Source: a virus | Length of the DNA stretch: 64,000 bases | Reading direction: 5' to 3' (one strand) | IMG/VR virus record: IMGVR_UViG_3300046747_000551 | Span: 1 to 64,000 of that record | Translations under genes and position numbers: made by a program | Shown: positions 1-8,274 of the stretch, piece by piece | Layout of the letters: each line of letters begins with the position of its first letter | How positions within the stretch are numbered: position 1 is the first letter of the stretch | Notes under the pieces: model-generated | Databases searched by the model: none | What the model saw: only the letters and a program-made list of their open reading frames with translations | What the model was told of the DNA's origin: nothing

Positions 1-595
1 CCTCTTTGACGAACCGCGTGACGTAGTGCAGAGCCTTGAAGCTGAGCGGACCCGTCGGATTGAGCGGAGCGAACTGGACGCCGAGGTCCGTTTCGGTTCC
101 ACCGGTGAACAGCGAGTCGAAGTCGTAGCCGGCAACGGCATTGAATTTCGAGGCACTGCGGAGGTAGAGCTGGGCGCGGATGTCAGAGTTGACATACTGC
201 GTAATCAGCTTGCGGAGCGAGTCTTCGGCCGAGAGGTAGCTCGACTTGAAGGCCGCGTAGCCTTTCTTGACGCAAACGCGGGGACCGCGACCACGCTTGG
301 TTTCCAAGCGAGCCGTGAAGTCAATCGCGTCAGTGAGGTCCTGAATGCCGTTGGTTCCGCAGACCTCAGTATCGCACTGAAAAGTCGGGAGAGCCAGCGA
401 GTCACCAGGAGCCGCCTGCATTTGAACGGGGAAACGGATTTCATCGCTCACGCCGGAGGGGAACACCCCACCGCCGATGACGTTGATGAAAACCGAATTC
501 GCGGCCAACGTTTTGGCCACGGTCCCTACGAGACGGGACACGTCTTTTTGCGCAATCTCAGAAATCTGGTCTGCGCTGTTACATTCACCAGCCAT
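1..595 (-). CDS. Major capsid protein (partial, C-terminus beyond window)
   Basis: The reading frame is open from an ATG at 595 to the left edge, about 198 residues. The product starts MAGECNSADQ and has a mixed alpha/beta N-terminal region (VFPSGVSDEIRFPV, KKGYAAFKSSYLSAEDSL) like podovirus-type capsid proteins. It follows a scaffold-like gene and a portal in the same orientation, the usual head-gene order. It has its own promoter (743-771) and a leader of about 140 nt, fitting a highly expressed virion protein. The family call rests on style and gene order; no motif proves it. Confidence 0.65.
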   Translation of the reverse strand, partial: MAGECNSADQISEIAQKDVSRLVGTVAKTLAANSVFINVIGGGVFPSGVSDEIRFPVQMQAAPGDSLALPTFQCDTEVCGTNGIQDLTDAIDFTARLETKRGRGPRVCVKKGYAAFKSSYLSAEDSLRKLITQYVNSDIRAQLYLRSASKFNAVAGYDFDSLFTGGTETDLGVQFAPLNPTGPLSFKALHYVTRFVKE

Positions 596-742
596 AAAAA
601 CCTAGTTGGTTTCTGTCCTCGGGAAATATCCGTCGGACGGTTTTCCTCGCAATTGGGCTGCGAAGTTACCCTGTCAGCGCCGGCCAGCCGCCAGACAGTT
701 TAGGCCGATTGCCCCAGACCAGTAGGGCCGTTAGGTCGTAGG

Positions 743-771
743 AGAAGTGTCCCGAAAATCGAAAAAGTCAA
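743..771 (-). promoter_or_regulatory. Promoter of capsid gene
   Basis: TTGACT (766-771), 17-bp spacer, ACTTCT (743-748), read leftward. It lies over the last codons of the GDP-fucose synthase gene. Unlike the other promoters here it leaves a long leader before the start at 595. The leader contains an inverted CTGTC/GACAG pair that could form a hairpin. The segment 596-767 otherwise holds no gene. Confidence 0.6.
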
Positions 772-1718
772 GAGGGATTCTGCCCGACGCCGGCCAGCCG
801 CTTCAAATAGCCCTGGTAGGTCTTCTCAAGTCCCTCAGGGAAAGCCACTTTGGGACGCCAGCCCAGGCCGCGGATGAACGAATTGTCCAGCACCTTGCGG
901 GGAACGCCCGTCGGCTTGGAGTCGTCGAAGAAAAGCGTGCCCTCGTAACCGACCACGCGGCGCACCTCGTCGGCAATCGCCTTGATGGTCCATTCGTCGC
1001 TGCTGCCGGTGTTCACGACCTCGCGGCCGTCGTAGGCGTGCATCAGGAAAAGCAGGGCCACCGCGAGGTCGTCCGCATAGAGCAGCTCCCGGCGGGCCGT
1101 CCCGTCTCCCCACACGTCCAGCTCAGGCATGTGCAGCTCTTTGGCCCGGTGCATGCGCGTGACCAGCCCAGGGACGACATGCGACCGGGCGGCGTCAAAC
1201 CGGTCGCCCGGCCCGTAGAGGTTGCACGGCTGGGCGCAGATGAAGTTCTTCCCCTGCTCGTCCCGCAGGTATTGGCACAGCCGGATGCCGGCCACCTTCG
1301 CGATGCCGTAGGCCTCAGTCGTGTCTTCGAAGGCCCCGGTGAGCAGCGCTTCCGGTCGGATGGGCTGCGCGGCGCCGCGCGGGTAGATGCAGGATGACCC
1401 CAGAAAGAGCAGCTTCTTCACGCCATACGCAGCCGCGTTCGTGATTACGTTGGTCTGGATGGCGAGGTTCTTGAGCAGGAATTCCACGCGGTTGGTGTCG
1501 TTGGCCAGGATGCCCCCGACGTGTGCCGCGCACAGAAAAACGTATTCGATGTTGTGGACAGAGAAGAACCAGCGGACGAGGTCCGGCTTGGTGAGGTCCA
1601 TCTCGGCGGAGGTCGCCGTCACGATATTGTGGAAGCCCCGCGCGCGGAGCAGGCGCAGCACAGCGTCTCCGACGAGTCCACGGTGCCCGGCGACATAGAT
1701 TTTGGAATCCAGGTTCAT
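768..1718 (-). CDS. fcl: GDP-L-fucose synthase (NAD-dependent epimerase/dehydratase)
   Basis: The 316-residue product is full length for GDP-4-keto-6-deoxymannose 3,5-epimerase/4-reductase, which makes GDP-L-fucose with NADPH. It shows the Rossmann motif GHRGLVG near residue 12, the GSSCIYP stretch near 107 and the catalytic YGIAK (Tyr-x3-Lys) near 136. Its start overlaps the stop of the upstream glycosyltransferase-like gene (1715-1718, ATGA). It sits in a four-gene sugar cluster between scaffold and capsid genes, so its product probably feeds the neighbouring transferases. The partner GDP-mannose dehydratase is not in the window; the host may supply it. Confidence 0.9.
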   Translation of the reverse strand: MNLDSKIYVAGHRGLVGDAVLRLLRARGFHNIVTATSAEMDLTKPDLVRWFFSVHNIEYVFLCAAHVGGILANDTNRVEFLLKNLAIQTNVITNAAAYGVKKLLFLGSSCIYPRGAAQPIRPEALLTGAFEDTTEAYGIAKVAGIRLCQYLRDEQGKNFICAQPCNLYGPGDRFDAARSHVVPGLVTRMHRAKELHMPELDVWGDGTARRELLYADDLAVALLFLMHAYDGREVVNTGSSDEWTIKAIADEVRRVVGYEGTLFFDDSKPTGVPRKVLDNSFIRGLGWRPKVAFPEGLEKTYQGYLKRLAGVGQNPS

Positions 1719-2404
1719 GGATGGTTCTTGATGTATTGCTTACGCGCGAATTCGAGCTGCCGCCGAATCGCCGCGTTCTTGATAGAGTGAACGAAGATTT
1801 TCCCGTGGCGCCAGACAGCGTCGGTCATTACCCGCAGTCCGTGGGTGTGCGCGGTCCCGCAGCTGAAGCCGTCGCGGAAATTTTTGTGCGGAATGTTCCC
1901 GCGCACGCAGCACGCCATGAAAAACCAGTCGATGAAAAGCATGCGGGAGTCTGGCTCGACAAGCGGCGCCGCCGCAATCAGCCGTTCCACGAGCCCGCGA
2001 GACAGGAAGTAGGGCGGCTGCATCGCGAACCGGGGCCACGCGTAGGGCGCCGGTAGCTTGTGCATCATGTCGGAGACCTCGTTGCTCCAGACCACGTCCT
2101 CCGCGTAGAGGTATGCCGGCAGCTCCGGCGCCAGACAAAAGCTGTCCGAGTCGTTGCACAGGTAGTGCGTCGCGTCGTAGTCGAGCATGATTTTCCAGTG
2201 CTCGACCTGTCGGGCGAAACTTTTCAGCCCGATATATTCGCGCTGCCCGCCCCAGCGACAGATGTGCGGCCCCATGTTCTCGATGCGGGAGTCCTCGGGC
2301 GTGACGATGACGATGGGCAGGTGGTGGTGCTCATAGCACGGCATCAAATCGCGAATCTGGTGCGCGTCGCCTTCGTAGCCGTGGACTGTCACAATCGTTT
2401 TCAC
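1715..2404 (-). CDS. Putative glycosyltransferase-like protein
   Basis: 229 residues. The middle carries an acidic NDSDSF motif (near residue 84) after a beta-strand-like segment, resembling the metal-binding DxD of GT-A glycosyltransferases, and FIDWFF near 174. I do not recognise the family firmly. It overlaps both neighbours by 4 nt, so it is translationally coupled to GDP-fucose synthase downstream and another sugar gene upstream, which supports a role in glycan transfer. Confidence 0.6.
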   Translation of the reverse strand: MKTIVTVHGYEGDAHQIRDLMPCYEHHHLPIVIVTPEDSRIENMGPHICRWGGQREYIGLKSFARQVEHWKIMLDYDATHYLCNDSDSFCLAPELPAYLYAEDVVWSNEVSDMMHKLPAPYAWPRFAMQPPYFLSRGLVERLIAAAPLVEPDSRMLFIDWFFMACCVRGNIPHKNFRDGFSCGTAHTHGLRVMTDAVWRHGKIFVHSIKNAAIRRQLEFARKQYIKNHP

Positions 2405-3150
2405 AAGTATTTCTTCCGGACGTGGCTTATCACGTCATCCGTTTTGCAGCCGTGCAGGTAGCACACGCCCTGGTCGAGCAGCGTCGTGTATTGGTCCTCG
2501 GTCACACCGGGGCAGTGCCACCACGACTTCATCTGCGGGCAGTCCGCCCAGCCCATGCGCTTGAACTGCGGGGCCAGAATCCAATCCCAACCCGCGCGCG
2601 GGGTGCATCCGCCCAGTTTGCGGGTGAACCAGTGCAGGAAAAAGTGGTCGCCGGACACCAGACAGTTGCCGTTGATGTGCTGGTTGCCCGCATCCTTTAC
2701 ACCGGCGTCAATGAGCGGCCCAAAGATGCGCACGGGCTTGACCCGCTGCGCCGCATCCCACGAGCGCGAGATTTCCTCTATCCAACCCTTGCGCAGCGGC
2801 GCACCGTCCGCTTCAAGCAGCGCCACAGCCTTGTAAGGCGGGATACGTTTGGCTGCACCGTAAGAATATACGTAGTCGAGTGTGCCGAAAGCGATGTCGT
2901 TACACCCGGCTGGCCAGCCGACCCCACGACGACCGCGGTTGATGTGGGTGTGGACTTTGAATTTGCGTGAGACATACTGGATGGTGTCGGTGTCGTGAGT
3001 GCAGTCAAAGCGCGCGGAGAAAAGCACGTCGGCGGATTCGCACATGCCCGGCTCCAGGTCCGCGATGAGCCGCGCGAGTTTGCACATCTGCGCCTTGTCG
3101 CGCTCCCAGAAGACGAAGGCGAGCAGAAGTTTATTTGACGGGTTTCCCAT
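2401..3150 (-). CDS. Putative GT-A-like protein of the sugar cluster
   Basis: The start at 3150 (MGNPSNK) is chosen because it overlaps the upstream gene by only 20 nt; a longer frame to 3288 would run through it. The 249-residue product has an LEADG motif near residue 113 that may act as a DxD-type metal site, then GPLIDAG and a His/Cys-rich C-terminus. Substrate unknown. The position among glycosyltransferases is the main argument for function. Confidence 0.55.
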   Translation of the reverse strand: MGNPSNKLLLAFVFWERDKAQMCKLARLIADLEPGMCESADVLFSARFDCTHDTDTIQYVSRKFKVHTHINRGRRGVGWPAGCNDIAFGTLDYVYSYGAAKRIPPYKAVALLEADGAPLRKGWIEEISRSWDAAQRVKPVRIFGPLIDAGVKDAGNQHINGNCLVSGDHFFLHWFTRKLGGCTPRAGWDWILAPQFKRMGWADCPQMKSWWHCPGVTEDQYTTLLDQGVCYLHGCKTDDVISHVRKKYL

Positions 3151-3931
3151 AACAGTAGCTGCCGATGTGGCCGCACAAACAGCCGAGGTCAACGTGGGCT
3201 TGGTGGCCGGCTTGCGTGGCGCGAATGCAAAACTGCACGTCCTCGCCCATCCCCATGCTGGAATTCCGCTTCGAAACCGTGAGCGCATCGCTGATATAAC
3301 GCATGGCCGCGGCCGGGTCCGCCATCGCGATAGCTTTTTCCACGGCGGCGCGCAGGTCGTGCTCGGAGCTGGTGAACCACTGGCCCCCGAGCCCGTTCGC
3401 GCCGCGCGCGAGGTGCGGGAATTTCTTCTCGATGTCCTCGAACACGGACCGGTGAATCAGCTTGCAACCGGTGCCGACCCAGCGGGTCGGCTTGCACACG
3501 TCGTGCGGACCGGACTTCGCATACTTCAGTTCCTGCGGGTCACAACCCTCGCCATACATCGCCTTACCGTGCTCCCAACGACCAATGTATAGTGCGCCAA
3601 CCAGGGTCTTACCGTGGGAGAGAAGGCGGTCAATGACGTGGAGTCCGGCAAAGCGCTCAGGCAGATTGAAATGAGTGAACGAATTAAAAAGTTGAGCATT
3701 GCCAAAGGGGACGACCATGTCGTCGTCGATGGTTAGCATCCACTCCATCTTTGTGCGGAGGAATTGGTCGGCTAGCTTGTTGCGAGAATGGACGATGAAC
3801 GCGTCGCCGAAATCCAGCATCGAGGCCGTCTGTGCCGTCTTCGCCCGACCGAGCAGAGACATCACCGAAAAAGCCATCCGTGGCTCCATCGTTTTATAGC
3901 TCGGGAGACAAATGCAGACCTGCCGGCTCAT
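3131..3931 (-). CDS. Family 2-like glycosyltransferase
   Basis: 266 residues. The N-terminus VCICLPSYKTMEP fits the first strand of GT2 enzymes, TIDDDMV near residue 68 is a DxD metal and nucleotide-sugar site, and MGEDVQFC near 231 fits the acidic (ED) catalytic region. It overlaps the scaffold-like gene by 4 nt (3928-3931). It probably transfers a nucleotide-activated sugar, perhaps fucose given the fcl gene, to a virion component or host surface; the acceptor cannot be read from sequence. Confidence 0.75.
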   Translation of the reverse strand: MSRQVCICLPSYKTMEPRMAFSVMSLLGRAKTAQTASMLDFGDAFIVHSRNKLADQFLRTKMEWMLTIDDDMVVPFGNAQLFNSFTHFNLPERFAGLHVIDRLLSHGKTLVGALYIGRWEHGKAMYGEGCDPQELKYAKSGPHDVCKPTRWVGTGCKLIHRSVFEDIEKKFPHLARGANGLGGQWFTSSEHDLRAAVEKAIAMADPAAAMRYISDALTVSKRNSSMGMGEDVQFCIRATQAGHQAHVDLGCLCGHIGSYCYGKPVK

Positions 3932-5208
3932 TGCTTGGCTTCCACTTCAGCCCGGTGCCGGTCTAGCGCGTCGCCGGGTTTCTCGTTGATGCCGGCACCC
4001 ACCGCGTTCGGCGCGTTGGTCGTGGCCGGCGTCTCGCGCAAGCGATTGGTCGAGCCCTTCTTTACCTTTTCGAGCAGCGCCTTGGCGGCGGTCAGCTCGG
4101 CGGTCAGCTTCTCCACCTCGGCCTTGTGCGAGCTGATGGCGGACGTATAGTCCACACGCAGCTTCATCAGCTGGGCCAGACCAACGGCGAGGAACGACCG
4201 CATCTCGGGGCTGTCGTCTTCCATCGCTTCCTTGATGGCTTCCTTGGTGTCGTTGAGCATTTTATTGTGCTCCACGATGGACGCCTTCTCCGCCTCGGTG
4301 GATTTGTCCGTGGGTTTCTTCTCCACGAACCAGTCCATCTTCGGAAGCATCGAGTCCAGCGACTTCGAGGCCTGCGCGCGAAAAACCTGCTTGCTCTGCT
4401 CACCGGCCTGGGCGCGCTGGCTCAAAAACTCTTCAGAGTTTTTCTTGGCGGCGGCGACGGCCGCGGCTTTCTTGTCCCGCAGGTCTTCGAGCTGGGTCAG
4501 CTTCACTTCGATGAAGCGCCGCGCCTGCGACGGAATTTTTTCGAGGATGGGGTCCCACTGCACCTTGAAGACGCCGCCCATGCCCTTGATTTTCTCGATG
4601 GTCGTTTCGGCCACGCCCACCGCCTTCAGCCGTCCGTAGATGGACTCGGCGTTCGAGTTGTGCTCGTCGTCGAATTTCTTGAACTCCGGGTCCGCCTCCA
4701 CGTCCAGCTTGCGCCGGAATTCACGAAGCTCCTTCAGCTCCTGCTCGACCTTCGGGTCCACGCGGCCGGCTTTCTCGGACAGCTCCTTGTATTTCTTGTC
4801 CAGCTCGTCGCGCTCCGCCTGGAGCGTGGCGACCTTTTCCTTGGCGAGCCGCTTGACGTTCTCGAACGCCTCCGCGGCCTTGGGCTTGAGGTTCGCGGGC
4901 GGGGCCACGTCGAACGGGTCCACGGGCGGGGCCGGGTCCGGCTTCGGCTCGGGCGCCGGGTCCGGCTTGGGCTCGGTTGAAGGGGCCGGCGGCACGACAG
5001 CTGCCGGCTCGGCGGGCTTCAAAAACTTGCCATCGGGTCCGCGCGCGGGCGTCGGCGTGGGGTCGGGTTTGGCCAGCGGCGTGGACTGGTTGTCGTCCTG
5101 CTGTTGCTTCAACAAGTCGTCCAGCGCGCTCGATGTCTCGGCGGAGATGGACGGCATGTTCGCGCTGAGGTCGGCGCCGGGTGCGTTGGGGTTCGTGGGA
5201 GCGGGCAT
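3928..5208 (-). CDS. Scaffold-like head assembly protein
   Basis: 426 residues. Residues 1-110 are low-complexity, rich in Pro, Ala and acidic residues (repeated PKPDPAPEP). Residues 110-180 and 350-390 are charged heptad-like helices suggesting coiled coils. No enzyme motif is visible. A long charged helical protein between portal and capsid genes is the usual profile of a scaffolding protein. It could instead be another internal head protein. Confidence 0.6.
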   Translation of the reverse strand: MPAPTNPNAPGADLSANMPSISAETSSALDDLLKQQQDDNQSTPLAKPDPTPTPARGPDGKFLKPAEPAAVVPPAPSTEPKPDPAPEPKPDPAPPVDPFDVAPPANLKPKAAEAFENVKRLAKEKVATLQAERDELDKKYKELSEKAGRVDPKVEQELKELREFRRKLDVEADPEFKKFDDEHNSNAESIYGRLKAVGVAETTIEKIKGMGGVFKVQWDPILEKIPSQARRFIEVKLTQLEDLRDKKAAAVAAAKKNSEEFLSQRAQAGEQSKQVFRAQASKSLDSMLPKMDWFVEKKPTDKSTEAEKASIVEHNKMLNDTKEAIKEAMEDDSPEMRSFLAVGLAQLMKLRVDYTSAISSHKAEVEKLTAELTAAKALLEKVKKGSTNRLRETPATTNAPNAVGAGINEKPGDALDRHRAEVEAKQ

Positions 5209-5211
5209 AGG

Positions 5212-5529
5212 TTACTCTGTAGGGTTTTCGTCCTCGGGAAGCTGAAGTTCCTTCGGCCAATTTTCATTCGTGTCGAGGTCCGGGTATCGGCTCTCGGGTT
5301 CCGGCTGCGGCGGCTGGTGCGATTGCAGGTCCAGAAAAGTTTGCACTGCGCGTTGGTAGCCCTCGCGCAGAAGGGTTGACACAAGCAACGTGTGAGGCGT
5401 GCTGGGGTCGAAAGGTGGAAGCTGGTAGAGCGTGGACGCCAGGGCCGCGGCCCCAGTGTTCGAGGCGATGAAGTCCTTGAGAATTTTCGCGTTGGTGCTA
5501 TCCCATGCGATGGGTTCGTTTGCGTTCAT
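5212..5529 (-). CDS. Hypothetical head-region protein
   Basis: 105 residues from an ATG at 5529 (MNANEPIAWD). The frame remains open further upstream inside the portal gene, but that part is antisense-style proline/arginine sequence. The protein has a helical middle (TLLREGYQRAVQTFLDL) and an acidic C-terminus ending PEDENPTE. It lies between portal and scaffold genes and is probably a minor head factor; no family is recognised. Confidence 0.65.
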   Translation of the reverse strand: MNANEPIAWDSTNAKILKDFIASNTGAAALASTLYQLPPFDPSTPHTLLVSTLLREGYQRAVQTFLDLQSHQPPQPEPESRYPDLDTNENWPKELQLPEDENPTE

Positions 5530-5548
5530 GGTCTGTAGGGGGACCGAA

Positions 5549-7747
5549 TTAGGCGGCTGGTGCTGGGGCGGCTTCGGGCGGCATGGGTTGTTCTTCAGGC
5601 GCGGGAGCGGGCGCCGGCGCGGGCTCAGGCGCCGCGGGGGACACCCCGGGGATTGGTTGGCCGTTTTCGTCGAGGGGGCCGGGAGGAGCGCCCGCCTGAA
5701 GTTCGGCGTGGCGCTGCTCGGCCGCGGCCTGTTGCTGAGCCGCCTCGGCGAGCTTCGGCATTTCGGCCGCAAGTTTGTTGATGATGTCCGAGAAGGGGGC
5801 CATGTCCTGCTTGCTCACGCCCACTTGCAGGCCGGCCTGCTCGTGCATCTTCGCGTGCTTTAGGATTGCCATCAGCGTCGGCAACGCATGCGGGTCCTGG
5901 ACGACGTGCTGCGCGGTCGTTTCCAGCGCCGGCATCAAAACGCCGAGGTGGATGAGGTGGCCGTCGCGCGGTGACACCGGCACGTCCGCGTTTTGCGGGA
6001 TGATGATAGAGGCCAGCTCCAGCATTTGCTGCCGGGCCTGCTCCGCCTGCTCCGTCGGGTCGTTGTCGGGCAAAAGCACGGCGTCGGCGAATTCCTCGTC
6101 GATGAGCGCGGTGAGTTTGCGCCGCTCCATCTCTTTTCCGTTGTAGAGCGGGTTGCCGCGGGCTTCCTGCGCGATGATGACGATTTGCTGGCGCTCGATT
6201 TCGGTGTAGTCCTTCACCGTCTCGGCCGAAGGCATGTTCGCGAGCATGTCCAGCTCCTCGCGCTTCATAATTTTCAGGAGACGCTCCTGCATCGCCTTCG
6301 CATCGTCCTCGGAAGTGTTCGGGTCGCACATGCGCTTCTGCATGGGCGTCACCATCGCGGAAAATTGCGTGAGGAACCGCGAGATGATGTTGTCCTTGGT
6401 CTCTTCCTCACGCGAGGCGAGAAAATCCACCGCGGCCTTGGTCACCCGCTCGCCTTCGAGCGCTTTGGGCGTCGTGGCGCCGGCCATCTGGTCCAAAAGG
6501 TTCGTCAGGAACTGGTCCAGCTGGATAAACGGCTCTACGGCGGCGTCCAGCTTGCGTTCCGACACGCTATAGCCCTGCGCGATGAGGATTGCGTTGCCGA
6601 CGACCGACATTCGGAAGCGCTTGAGGACTTTTTCGTCCGCTTGGATGATAACTTTGCCGGAAAGGTTGAGCCGGTCCACCACTTCGTTGCGCGAACGGTC
6701 GATGATGCCGGCGATGGAGTAAAGTTCGCGGCCGATTCCCTTCGAGCCGTGAATTGTTCCGTTGCCCTGCTGGAAAGTGAAGAAGTGGGCCGCATCCCAC
6801 ATGCTTTCGTATTGGTCCTCGCTCGTGAACAGCTCGGTGAACGTCTTTTCCTCGAAAATGTAGTGGGAAACCTTGCCGTCAATCTCCGTCGCGAGCAAAT
6901 GCCACACGACGACGACCCGCGCGCCGGATTCGTGGCTCAGCCCGAGGTTCGACTCGCGAATCAGGTCCTCGTAAACACGTTCCCACGCCGAATACTGCGA
7001 GCGTCGGTCCTGGGGCATCGATGCGTTGAGCATCATCACCGCGTTTTCGATGTTCCAGCCGCGCGCGATGGCGGATTCCTTGTCGCGAATGAGGTCGAAC
7101 AGCTCATGGAGCAGAAAAACTTCCTTCAGGCCGACGACCTGCGCCTTGCCGGGCGTCGGTTTCGTGCCGGTGGGAATCGCCATGAAGTCCTGGCGGAAAA
7201 ATTTCGGGAACCAACTGAATTCGTCGAGGTGCGCGACGGCCGCGAACCCGAAAAGTGCGTTCTCCTGCGCCAAGTCACCGAGAAAATCTCGCCAGCCCGG
7301 TCGGTTGCGCGCGGTCGAGGTGATTTCGCGACGGAAGGCCTCGGTTTTTTCGGCCGCGCCCTCAATGTCCTCGGGCAACGAGGAGTTGGTGATGTATTTC
7401 GTGGCCTCGACCGCCTGCACGAAGCGCGGCGCGACCTTTTCGACGAGCATCGCGAGCACCTTAGTGCTGAAGTTTGCTTTCCAAGCCAGCCCTTCGTTCT
7501 CCAGCGAGTCCGTGCGATGGGGCTTCTCCGAATTCACTTTGGCTTGGATTCTTGCGTTTTTTATGTTGCGCTCGCGCGAGGCAGCGAGCAGCGTCATTAT
7601 GATGTTTTTCGCCTGGATGGCATCCCGAATCGCCCGGTTGCCGGGCTTCAGGTTCTTGCCCAGGTCGGGCGGCGACACCGCTCCCTTGAAATCGCCCGGT
7701 GGCGTGTTGCCGTAGGCGGGCTCTGGCATCGATGGAGTGAGAGGCAT
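5549..7747 (-). CDS. Portal protein
   Basis: 732 residues, close to podovirus portals such as those of P22 or N4-like phages. The N-terminus is Pro/Gly-rich, the long middle alternates helices and strands, and there is a run of helices at 520-660. The last 60 residues are Ala/Pro/Gln-rich. It follows terminase and precedes scaffold. The portal forms the dodecameric channel through which terminase pumps DNA. The start at 7747 lies 7 nt below a promoter -10, so its mRNA is probably leaderless. Confidence 0.8.
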   Translation of the reverse strand: MPLTPSMPEPAYGNTPPGDFKGAVSPPDLGKNLKPGNRAIRDAIQAKNIIMTLLAASRERNIKNARIQAKVNSEKPHRTDSLENEGLAWKANFSTKVLAMLVEKVAPRFVQAVEATKYITNSSLPEDIEGAAEKTEAFRREITSTARNRPGWRDFLGDLAQENALFGFAAVAHLDEFSWFPKFFRQDFMAIPTGTKPTPGKAQVVGLKEVFLLHELFDLIRDKESAIARGWNIENAVMMLNASMPQDRRSQYSAWERVYEDLIRESNLGLSHESGARVVVVWHLLATEIDGKVSHYIFEEKTFTELFTSEDQYESMWDAAHFFTFQQGNGTIHGSKGIGRELYSIAGIIDRSRNEVVDRLNLSGKVIIQADEKVLKRFRMSVVGNAILIAQGYSVSERKLDAAVEPFIQLDQFLTNLLDQMAGATTPKALEGERVTKAAVDFLASREEETKDNIISRFLTQFSAMVTPMQKRMCDPNTSEDDAKAMQERLLKIMKREELDMLANMPSAETVKDYTEIERQQIVIIAQEARGNPLYNGKEMERRKLTALIDEEFADAVLLPDNDPTEQAEQARQQMLELASIIIPQNADVPVSPRDGHLIHLGVLMPALETTAQHVVQDPHALPTLMAILKHAKMHEQAGLQVGVSKQDMAPFSDIINKLAAEMPKLAEAAQQQAAAEQRHAELQAGAPPGPLDENGQPIPGVSPAAPEPAPAPAPAPEEQPMPPEAAPAPAA

Positions 7748-7754
7748 CTTCTTC

Positions 7755-7783
7755 TTAAGTGCAGATTTTCAGACGTTTGTCAA
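7755..7783 (-). promoter_or_regulatory. Portal promoter, leaderless type
   Basis: TTGACA (7778-7783), 17-bp spacer, ACTTAA (7755-7760), then GAAGAAG and ATG at 7747. It overlaps the 3' end of the upstream zinc-finger gene. The same ACTTAA -10 occurs at 61073-61101. Confidence 0.65.
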
Positions 7784-8020
7784 GGGCCAGCGATGGTCGG
7801 GGCATTTCTCGGTGGCGAGCTTGGCTTTCGCGGCCACGAAGCAGCCGCACAGCTCGCACTGCTTGGTCTTCGGCAGGAAGTGCGGGCACCGGTGGCAGGC
7901 GTCCAGGCGCTGCCCCTCGATTTTTTCGCCCACGAAAACCTTGGAGCCGGTGGCGACCGCAACCACCACGCGCTTAAGGGCTTTTACCGCGTTTTTCGCT
8001 TCTTTCCGCATGATGTGCAT
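7769..8020 (-). CDS. Small zinc-finger-like phage protein
   Basis: 83 residues from the ATG at 8020; an ATG at 8011 and a GTG at 8098 are alternatives. Cysteines are arranged as CHRCPHF, CELCGCF and EKCPDHRW, a four-plus-cysteine metal-binding pattern common in small proteins near phage packaging genes. The N-terminal helix is basic. It probably binds zinc; a role in packaging is only suggested by position between portal and terminase. Confidence 0.65.
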   Translation of the reverse strand: MHIMRKEAKNAVKALKRVVVAVATGSKVFVGEKIEGQRLDACHRCPHFLPKTKQCELCGCFVAAKAKLATEKCPDHRWPLTNV

Positions 8021-8274
8021 CCGACGTTCTGTTGTGGCATAACTCGTTTCGGCCGAGACGTTTGCGTGCTCCGGCAGTAGCCAGGGAAGTTCCTGCACAG
8101 CTGGGCGTTGACCTCCTCGGCGGGGTCACCAACCGCTAAGTGATTGATGACACGATAGTTAATCACGCGCGCGATGAGCTGGGCCTTGGACGCGCCGCGG
8201 TGCTTAACCTCCTGGGCATCAACGAATACCCAGCCGCCGGGCGGGTGCAGTCCCGGGTTGAATTTCGCGCTCAT
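7984..8274 (-). CDS. Conserved phage protein next to terminase
   Basis: 96 residues with an HPPGGWVFVD motif near the N-terminus, a helical centre (LIARVINYRVINHLAVGDP) and two C-terminal cysteines (CTSCGKK). This HPPGGW layout is a common small-protein type in phage packaging clusters, function unknown. It overlaps terminase by 4 nt upstream and the zinc-finger gene downstream. Confidence 0.7.
   Translation of the reverse strand: MSAKFNPGLHPPGGWVFVDAQEVKHRGASKAQLIARVINYRVINHLAVGDPAEEVNAQLCRNFPGYCRSTQTSRPKRVMPQQNVGCTSCGKKRKTR

Noticed and set aside
5993-8080. 695-codon open frame on the plus strand
   Set aside because: Antisense to the portal gene; high G+C at third positions keeps the opposite frame open. 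The portal frame has the promoter and neighbouring gene order.
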